This document shows, piece by piece, positions 55,560 through 64,000 of a stretch of 64,000 nt of DNA. The stretch is from Calycina herbarum (Eukaryota; Ascomycota; Leotiomycetes; Helotiales; Pezizellaceae), in contig LLEY01000026.1 in assembly GCA_001414485.1 (NCBI GenBank), positions 372,001-436,000 of the forward strand, read 5' to 3'. How positions within the stretch are numbered: position 1 is the first letter of the stretch; every line of letters begins with the position of its first letter. The notes under the pieces are model-generated. The model was not told the origin of the DNA. It saw only the letters and a program-made list of their open reading frames with translations, and did no database searches. The position numbers were made by a program, and so were the translations under genes.

Positions 55560-58500
55560 TATCGAAAACTACGCTATTCTCAGGTTTAACCTTTATACTA
55601 CCTCTAGCGCTAATAATACTAGTAGCGCTAGTTACTACTCTTAGAGAGGAAGTGAAGTTGCTAGTACTAAGAACGTTTAACAGCTCTCTAGAGAAACTTA
55701 CTAAGTTTATTATAAAAGCCTTAATATACTTAAACTTTTACTTAGTATAGTTTACTTATAAAACAGATTAAGTTATATAGCTTACTACCTGTCTTAAGAG
55801 AGTAGTATATAACTAGATAGAGCTATATTTAGAGGATTTTTAGAAGAATAAAACGTTAAATAGAAAAGTGTTAAATCTTATAAGTAAAAGCACTTAGGGA
55901 TTATTCTTAACTATCGCTAGATTTAAGAAAGGAATTAACTAGACGTTTATAGATATAGATTTAAAGAAAAAAGTAGTATAAGCTTTATATAGCCTCTAAT
56001 AAAAAGGTTCAGCTACTAAATACACGTTAATATTCTAATAGTACTCTACACGCCTTAGCTAGAACGACGAAGTCTTATATAAATAGTACTATAGAGGATT
56101 AAAAGACAGTGTTAAAGACGAATTAGCTAGGGATAACTTCCTAGATATACTCGATAAGTTAACTAATAATATAATTAAAATCGATAATTGGAATTATAAA
56201 CGAAGTCTAGAGAAGAAAGGTAGTTATAGACATCGATATTAAGGAAAGGGTAGAAAGAAGAACTATAGAGATTCTATAGAAATTAACACTACTTAGAAGC
56301 GTTAGGTTCTAAAGAAAGGAACTTAGAGTAGAAACCTATAAAAGAGAGGGCTTTCCTAGAAGGAGCGAGATCGTTAATACGAGTAGAACTTATATTATAA
56401 CTATAGCCTCTCTAGCTATAGAGTAAATAAGTATAGTAAGAAGAAAGACTCTAAAGAGAAACAAGCTAACGCTACTATCTAAAAAGAAGTAGCTTTACTA
56501 GAAAGAATTAAACTTATAGATAAAGAACTCGAGGCTAGAGTATTAAGGGTTACACTCGTGGAATAAGTCTCGGAGTACTCCAGCGACGCATTCACGTGAC
56601 CTCGCTTGGCAACGCATGGACGTAACAGAACCTTCGAGAGTACCCTTGGTAGAACTCTCTAGAAAGAGCTAACTGAGTATATAAGTTAGTAAGGACTCTG
56701 GCTTGGAAAGGATAATCGAATCTTCTTATATATAGACAGCCTCTGTAGTTCAATTTATTAGCACTTGCTATAAGCCCTGATATAGAGGATATAGTATATA
56801 GATTGAAATAGTTGCCTTAGATATAATAGCAGGTGCTATATACTTATAGCTAAACGAAGGAATCGAGCTATAAGTTAGTAAAGTATAGGATACTAATAAT
56901 AGTAGAAATCCACTTCTTAAAGAATATTATAATATATAGTTAGAAATAGAATATAAATTACCTCTTTAAGTAGAATATAAGTTACTACTATTAATAAGTT
57001 TATAAGAGTTATTAGAATTAGAATCTAATTTAGTAGAAGTAGATCTAAGAATATATAAGCCTAAATAAGGCGAGACATAGGTATTTATTAGAACCTTTGA
57101 GAGAGAGAATAGATAGATATATATAGAAAACTAGAAACCTGATTTTAGAGCCTATATTCTACTTAAGGAATTAACTCTACTATTTTAACTACTTATAAAA
57201 TAGTTTAGAATAAATAAGATAGAGTAATATTAGTAAGCCTTGTTACTAGAAGGAAGACTATCGAATCTAAGGAACCTAGACTAGAATAGGTAATATCTAA
57301 CAAACTATCTAGTCTGTCTAAGATAGAAGATATATAGATAGTTATAGATCTTTAAGAGGAAACTAGCTTATAGTAATAGTAGAGTTCTAACGACTTTATA
57401 GGATATCTAAAACCTAGTTTCTTAGACACGCTACTTAATAGTAAGAAAGCTATACTAGAAATAAGAGGCTAGTATACTATAGTCGCTTTAGTCGGAAAAG
57501 TTAGAGTAATATTTTAGAAATCTAGAAGTAGAAGATTATTTAGTATAATCTTTTAGGAAATAAACGAATATAATATAGACTAAGAAATAGAGTTAGTATA
57601 GAGAGAACTCTACTACCTAATAATTAGAGAGTTAAATACTACCTCTAGAGAGAATTAGTTAGTTTTAACTATAAAAATAAAAGGAAAGGAACTTTAAGTT
57701 ATAATCGACTCTAGAGTAACGAGTAATTTCCTCTTCTTAACAGCTTTAAAAAAGCTAAACGTTCTAATTAAGAATATAAAACTATACTACTTTAGAGTAG
57801 TTAATAGAATAGACGTTGTCTACTAAGATAGGATTATTAATTAATAAACTATTCTAATAAAAGTTAATATTAAAGGATACTACTTAGATATATAATTTAA
57901 TATTATTAAAATAGGAAGTAAGGAAGTAATACTTAGTATACTATAGATTTAGAAACATAATCTAGATATTAATTAGAAGGCTTAAGTAATAACCTTTAGT
58001 CGATATAATTACGTAGGTTTATAATTATAACTATAAGATAGGAACAAGGTTAGCGCTACCTCTTCTAAGACGCTAGGACACCTTATCTAGGGTTCTCTAT
58101 AGGTTAGTAGAACAGCTGATAACGAAATACCTATATAGTATAGAGAATTTAAAGCCTTGTTTAAAAACCTAGAAGACTTATAAGCCTTGCTAGAACATCG
58201 CTTATAAGATTATAAGATTAAATTAAAAGAGGGTTATTATCTTTTAAAGTAGAAGCTTCGATTATATAACTAGAAAAGCCTCTAAAGAATAGAAAGTTAT
58301 ATAAGAGAAGGTATTAAGAAGGGATATATTAGGAGATCTAAGTTACTAATTACCTTAAATATACTTATTATTAAGAAAAAAGACGACCTAGAAGAGAGGG
58401 TATATGTTAATTATTAAGAAGTAAATTATACTATAGTTAAGAACGTTTATCTGCTACTACCTAGCTAATACTTATAGAATAAGTTAGGTAAAGTAGTATG

Positions 58501-60960
58501 ATTTATAAAACTAGATTAATAAAACGTTTATAGACTTATATAAATAAAAGTCAGAGACGAATAGAAGATAGTATTTACCTTACTATCAGGCTTTTATAAA
58601 TACACGGTTATACTATTTAGACTTTATAACGTACTAGCTATATATTAGAGATAAAATAATAATATTTTAGAAGATCTTCTAGAAGTAACTATAATCTATT
58701 ACTTAGATAATATCTTAATCTTCTTAGAAAAAGAAGAAGAATATAAAAGATATATTAAAGAAGTTTTATAATAACTTATAAAAGTGAACTCTTAGTTAAA
58801 ACTCTTGAAATACGAGTTTAGAGTAACTTAGATACTTTTCCTAGAATAGGTATTTAGTCTAGGAAAAATAGAAATAGATCTAGTAAAGATCTAAGACATC
58901 TTAAACTAGAAGTTACTAGAGAATATAAAAGATATATAGTCCTTCCTTAGATTCGTAAACTTCTACTGTCTATTTATTTAAGACTATATAAAGATTACTA
59001 AACTAATATTAGTACTAGTAAAAAAGACTATTAAATTTATATAGAATAAATAAGCTAAGAATGCTTTTTAGAGGATTAAAGTAAGGTTTATAGAAAAACC
59101 TATTCTATACGATTTCGATATAGAAAAACCTAGTATAATTAAAACAGATGCCTTAGATATAATAGTAGGTATAATTCACTTATAACTAAATAGAAAAGAG
59201 AAACTTATACCTATTATATATTATTCTAAAACGTTTAATCTAGTATAATAAAACTATAGTATCTTTAACAAAGAATTACTTACTATAGTATTAGCTCTAG
59301 AATACTAGAGAATTTATTTATAGCTAGTAAAATACTAAGTTATAATTCTGTCTAACTACGAGAACCTTAGAACGTTTACAACGACTAAGGAACTTACGAC
59401 TAGATAGCTAGCTAGATAGGTAGAAATATTAGAAGAGTTTAATATTATTATATATTATATAAAAGGAACGTTAAACGCTTAAGCTAATACTCTTAGTTAG
59501 AAACCTGGATATAAGAGAAATAAAGAGTATAAGAAAATTATAATCTTAAAAACTCTTAAAAATAGAGACTTAATATCTATTATATATAAAATAGTAGTAA
59601 TAAATAATATTTAGATAGATAAGATTTAAAATATATATAAGAGTTATAACTAGTATATAAAAGGAAAACTATAGGTTCTTAGTTTATATATAAAGAAGTT
59701 TATATAAGAATACTATACTACGCTTACTTACAGCTACTAAGGAATTCGTAGAACTCTCTAATAGATAAGATAATACTACTATATTAATTAGTTATCTATA
59801 ATAGTTAAAGAAGTAATAATAGAATATAATACCTATACTAAGAATAAGGCTTCCTGCTATACTTCTTATAAACAGATAAACACTACTCTAATACTATAAA
59901 TACCTTAGAAATTAATATCTATAGATTTTATTATTAAATTACTAAAATCTAAAGATCTAATAACAAGAGTTAAGTATAATACAATCCTAGTTATTATAGA
60001 ACAACTTATAAAGTATATAATTTTAATAGTATATATAGAGTTAAGTATAGCTAAGGAATTAGTATTTATATTCCTTAAAGAAGTAGTCTTAAGATATAGA
60101 CTACTTAAAGAGATACTCTTAGATAAAAACAAACTCTTTACCTTAAAATTCTAGATCGCTCTTATAAAGCAATTAGGTATAAAAAGAAAGCTCTTTATAG
60201 CTTTCTACCTATAAACAAATAGAGAGAACAAACGTATAAACTAAGTAGTAGAAATATACCTTCGTTATTATATAAACTACTAGTAAGACAACTAAGTAGA
60301 ACTACTATCTCTAGCATAGTTTACTTATAATAGTTTAGTAATAGAAACAACACTTATTATACTATTCTATACTAATTATAGATATAAATTATCAGTGTAT
60401 TAAGAACCGCTATCTACGACTATTAATAACCAACTTACTCGTATTCACGTCTTAAAAATCAAAAGCCTATATAAAGAACTAGTAGAGGATTTATAGTTCG
60501 TAGCTAAAAGAAACATATACTACTATAACAAACAACGTAGTTAAGAGCTAACGCTAAAAGAGAGAGATAAAGTCTACTTAGTACGAAAAAACATTAATAT
60601 AAAAAGACTAAGTAATAAACTAGATTGTAAAAAACTTAGACTATTTAAAATTAAATAAGTTAAAAAACCTTTAAATTATAAATTAGTACTACTAAAGATA
60701 ATAAACATCTATCTAGTATTCTATATATCCCTACTTAAACTAGTATTACTAGGAGTACTACTAGCTCTAATTATAGAAATTTAACTAGTAAACTTAAACG
60801 CTAAATATAAAGTTAAGAGGATTCTTAACTATAAACTTATTAGAAGATAAGTTAAGTATTTAGTTAAATAGTTAGATTACTTATACTTAGAAAACACTTA
60901 GAAACTAAAAGATAATCTTAACTATTACTTAAGAGAACTTCAAAAGTTCTACTAACAAAA
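55560..60960 (+). pseudogene. Degenerate gag-pol of the gypsy element
   Basis: Recognisable remnants in order: a zinc-knuckle-like YYNY...N-K block at about 56389-56435 with cysteines changed to tyrosine; protease IIDSRVTSNF (from DSGAT-type) near 57700-57735; reverse transcriptase KKDDLEERVYVNY near 58373-58415 and YYLDNILIF (from YLDDILIF) near 58696-58722; RNase H KTDALDIIVG near 59142-59172 after NKAKNAF; and integrase KLISIDFI...VKYNTILVIIE near 59915-60000. All are interrupted by stops. Description only; no frame is intact. Confidence 0.8.
56546..56780. repeat. GC-richer island within the gypsy element, possible solo LTR of another family
   Basis: From TTACACTCGTGGAATAAGTC to near TAAGCCCTGATA the sequence is clearly less AT-rich than its surroundings, containing ACGCATTCACGTGACCTCGC. 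It lies between gag-like sequence and a misplaced RNase-H-like fragment at about 56800-56880. TTACACTCG and the length of about 230 bp fit a short LTR, but I could not define the right end or a duplication. Confidence 0.35.
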
Positions 60961-61485
60961 CCTAGGGCTGCTTAGAACTTAGGACTAGGGTTAGATAAGG
61001 ATATATTATTAGAGAGTACCTGCTTAACGAAAGAAGCTATCTTAAAAGTAGGAAACTAGATAGATAAGGACTCGCGAGGAGGACTCGAGAGAAGAGGACT
61101 CGAGAGAGGAGGACTCGGAGGAGTAATAGAGAATCGTTTATATATAAGGCTAAAGAAAAACTAATACATAGGTTTTCAAGGCCTAGAGAATAGAACGTCG
61201 AGATAGCTAGGGCTATTATAAGACCTTTTCAATCGAATATACTTAGAATAACGAGAGGACTTAGAGAGCTCTAGAAAGCATCGACGGGACTGTTTATAAT
61301 AAAAAGAACAGGTTATTACTAAACGTTATATAGATTCAATTCGTATAGTAAGAGCTAGACGCTCTTTCCGTTTAATATAAGAGAAGGACATGTTTATATA
61401 TAAGGAAAGGTCGATACCTTTCTAACGATATATTTTAGAAGTTATATTCTAGTATAGGGACACGCTAGGCTAAGAAGGGGATAGT

Positions 61486-61946
61486 ATTATAAATCACGTA
61501 CTAGCACGTAAATAAGTAAAGTCTAGACGACGCTCTAATAAGACAAACACTATTATAACTCTAATAGTTAGAAAGGATTAAATAGAGAAGGATATATAAT
61601 CCTAAGGATCTTATTACAGTTATATCACGTGACTCGGTTAGAACGGTTAGGTGATAGAGTCTAGTTTTAAGAAGCCCTAGAAATAGAGTCGAACTCTATC
61701 TTCGGGACTCCTACTAAGCAGGACTCTAATATAAACGAAGGTTCTATATAAGACTAGTATATCTGCTATTAGATAGAAGCTTCGTATTTAACTTTAGTTA
61801 TTAATCTTATTATCTTATTTAATATCTTTAATATAAGTAACGAGTTTACTTCTAAGTAAATAACCTATCGCGTCTGTACTTCTTACTTATATACTAACCT
61901 TCGAGACTTAGTTATCTTTGTTTAGTTCGTTTAAGTTTCGTTACAC
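61486..61946 (+). repeat. 3' LTR of the gypsy element
   Basis: 461 bp, the same length as the 5' LTR, ending TTTCGTTACAC and followed by the right GTGTT duplication at 61947-61951. Confidence 0.85.
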
Positions 61947-61951
61947 GTGTT

Positions 61952-63494
61952 CTAGTACTTCTAGTTATCTATTTATATCTCTAAGAGTATTATAGCGTCT
62001 TCCGCGAGCTTCGTAAGCCTCTACGCTATTACCTTCTTAAGGATCTTATCTATAGTTAAGAGTAGCGCTATTAGCTAGTAGGCCTCTACTTTGCTTTATT
62101 CCTCTATTATTTTACCTAGTTTTCTAAGTACTACTACTTTTACGCGGTAGAAGTAGAATAGGAAGTGTTATAAGTAGAAGCTCGCTTCCGCTATTACTAT
62201 AAGCACCTCTCGAAGTAGCTTATTATACGCTTTTAGAAAGCTGTTTATAAGTATATCGAACCCTAGTACTTTCTATAACGCTGATCTTATAGCTGCTTTA
62301 ATATATTTCTTAGTTACCTACTAGCTTACTTCGTACTTCTAAGAGAAGCTCTTAAGGCTCTATTCTCTGTTTAGAATACTAGAGTAGTCGGCTATTAATT
62401 CTAGGAAGAACTTCTCTATAAGAATATAAGCCTTATCCTCGTAGTTCTCGCCTTTTACTCTACTAAGTAAGATAAGTATTAGTAGTACTAGTGCTTCGGG
62501 TTTTACGTGTCTTTTAAGACGTGTCTACTTTTCGAGTATCTATAGTTTTCTATCGTCTTTTGCTGCCTCTATAAGTGCCTCTCTCTAGCTCTTCGTCTTT
62601 GCCTTTCTACTTATTATTCGAAGCTTTTAAAGAGCGTCGTCGAGCTGTTTTCTTAAGCTTCTTATATATAGCTCTCTCTAGGTTCTTTCGTACTTTCTTA
62701 CTTCGTTCAACGCCTCTTTAACCTCTGTATTCTACTAGGGTTATGCTCTCTCTCTATCTAGCTTTTAAAGCGGCGTCGAGGCTCGAGCTATTCGTTAAAG
62801 CTCTTCTACGAGCTTCTTAACAGCTCCCTCGAACTTCTATACGTTCTAGATTACTAGTATTATAAGGTAATTAGCCTCTACATTTACTAACACTTCGTCT
62901 ATTAGCCTCTAGCTATAGCCGAGTGTCTACGGTGCCTCTCTTTCTTCTCTAGCCGCTATCGTAAGAAGTTGAGCTATATAGTCGGACCCTAGCAGGTCTA
63001 GCGTCCTCTGCTAAGTAGCTACGTTTCTAGTAGAGAAGGCTAAGTTAATTATTAAGTTATAAGAGCCTTCTCTTCTCTAGATAACCTCGCTATACAGCGT
63101 ATTCCTCTCGAGCGCCTACTATATAGCAAGCTTAAGAGTAAGGTCTACGTTCTAGTTATATCTTCTATAGATATTCTAGAGAGAGTAGTAAGCGTTTAGG
63201 TCTTCTACTATAAGCGCTCTCCTTAGTCTCGCTTATTAAAGCATGTCCTCGATTAGTATTCGCCTAGCTTATAGGTTATATACTAAGTAGACTGTTGTTT
63301 CGTTCGCTCTCTTATCTATTATTATACTTGCCTAGTTCTTACTAGTAGTATATATCTAGCTTTCTTTTAGATACCTTTTATATATAAAGAGTACTACTAC
63401 CCCGTCTAACTAAATCATATTATACCTCGAGCTTAAAGAGTAGCTTAGAGAGTCTCTTACGCTATTCTACGCTAGCTCTTAAATCGCTAAGATA
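61952..63494 (-). mobile_element. LINE, 5' part (endonuclease region), RIP-degraded
   Basis: On the minus strand the region around 63150-63220 reads VEDLNAYYSL, a degenerate form of the GDFNAHHPxW motif of APE-type endonucleases. It continues NIYRRYN and LDLLGSDYIAQLLTIAARE near 62950-63010. The reverse transcriptase of the same element lies left of the gypsy insertion (54680-54830). The upstream end is cut by the DNA transposon at 63495. Confidence 0.75.
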
Positions 63495-64000
63495 ACGTGG
63501 TTCACTACCGAGTCGGCTATACCACCGGGTCGGCTACTTTTCCCTACTTTACTATTCTAAATCTTTAATACACGTTTTCTCAACCATTTATAATAGAAAT
63601 TCAAACCTAAGAAGCGCGAATCATTCTAGCTATAGAAGCTATTCGATTATCTAAAAAACTAAGCCAACGTTCTACAGCAAAGATCTATAAAGTACTATAT
63701 ACTACCCTTGCTAATAGAATAGCTAGCCGAACCTACTGCCTTAAATCTAGAGCTAATTGTTACAAGTTGACTAATACTAAGGAGGAGACGATTATTCGAT
63801 ATATACTCGATCTAGATTCGAGAGGATTTGCGCCCCGCCTTGCTAGTGTTGAAGATATAGCAAATCATATACTAGAGTCGCGTAGAGGACAACGCGTCGG
63901 AAAGAACTAGGCTTAACGCTTTATACAACGACGTCCAGAGTTAAAGACGCGTTTTAATCGCGTTTACGACTTTCAAAGAGCCTTATATGAAGATCCCGAG
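63495..64000 (+). mobile_element. pogo/Fot1-like DNA transposon, cut by the window end
   Basis: It starts ACGTGGTTCACTACCGAGTC right after a TA dinucleotide (63493-63494), the target of Tc1/mariner-superfamily elements. The terminal region carries two GTCGGCTA units about 20 bp apart. The right end lies outside the window. Confidence 0.75.
63590..64000 (+). pseudogene. N-terminal part of a pogo/Fot1-type transposase, broken
   Basis: The frame reads EARIILAIEAIRLSKKLSQRSTAKIYKV (first helix-turn-helix), then LDSRGFAPRLASVEDIANHIL and RRPELKTRFNRVYDFQRALYEDPE, the CENP-B-type DNA-binding region of pogo/Fot1 transposases. It is interrupted by TAA at 63608-63610 and by two stops near 63908-63916, and the initiator appears as ATA. 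The catalytic DDE domain would lie beyond the window. Confidence 0.8.

Larger units (their letters stand above)
55065..61946 (+). mobile_element. Ty3/gypsy LTR retrotransposon, full length, RIP-inactivated
   Basis: A 6882-bp element with two 461-bp LTRs and a 5-bp target-site duplication (GTGTT), inserted into the LINE. A purine-rich tract AAGAAGGGGA (61472-61481) precedes the right LTR, as for plus-strand priming. Internal order is gag, protease, reverse transcriptase, RNase H, integrase, the Ty3/gypsy order, on the plus strand. Every domain contains many TAG/TAA codons, and the sequence is rich in TpA, consistent with RIP C-to-T changes. It cannot encode functional proteins. Confidence 0.9.

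Noticed and set aside
59905..60132. Minus-strand 75-codon open frame in the integrase region
   Set aside because: It is antisense to the degenerate integrase; AT-rich RIP sequence favours such chance frames.

Overview
The window comes from a filamentous ascomycete (Pezizomycotina, most likely Leotiomycetes-like; this is inferred from gene content and style, with no database check). The evidence is short GT-AG introns (about 45-110 bp) with CTAAC/CTGAC-type branch sites, fungal versions of GRR1, BCY1, AIM18, RPC1 and RPL16, and a terminal AT-rich block whose transposons are full of TAG/TAA stops as expected from repeat-induced point mutation (RIP).

Layout. 0-9 kb: 3' part of a methionine-permease-like gene, the SCF F-box gene GRR1 (minus), a mitochondrial chalcone-isomerase-like gene (AIM18) and a dithiol glutaredoxin (minus). 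9-24 kb: PKA regulatory subunit, splicing factor SPF27 (minus), neutral ceramidase, the RNA polymerase III largest subunit (minus) and a divergent membrane-anchored BAG co-chaperone. 25-30 kb: ribosomal protein uL13 (RPL16) and an AMP-binding acyl-CoA ligase with a 4-nt microexon and a MITE in its first intron. 30-38 kb: a gene-poor stretch with broken genes, including an M24 peptidase pseudogene. 38.5 kb: a tRNA-Ser(GCT) gene. 39-47 kb: a multi-membrane DUF3431 protein (minus), an adenosine-deaminase-family enzyme and a CRIB-domain protein (minus). 47-53 kb: no gene I can support. 53-64 kb: a RIP-degraded transposon nest: a minus-strand LINE cut by a complete 6.9-kb Ty3/gypsy LTR element with a 5-bp target-site duplication, then a pogo/Fot1-like DNA transposon running off the end.

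The most striking object is the tRNA-Ser gene at 38573-38723. It folds as a full serine tRNA with a canonical 16-nt anticodon-loop intron, and also carries a 54-nt insertion inside the T loop. That insertion looks exactly like a fungal spliceosomal intron (GTATGT donor, CTGAC/CTAAT branch, TTCAG acceptor) and splits the internal B-box promoter. The genes around it are mostly unrelated housekeeping genes; I see no operon-like system or biosynthetic cluster. A small non-autonomous element family (at least five full or partial copies, with TIRs of about 31 bp) is scattered from 9.7 to 36.4 kb.
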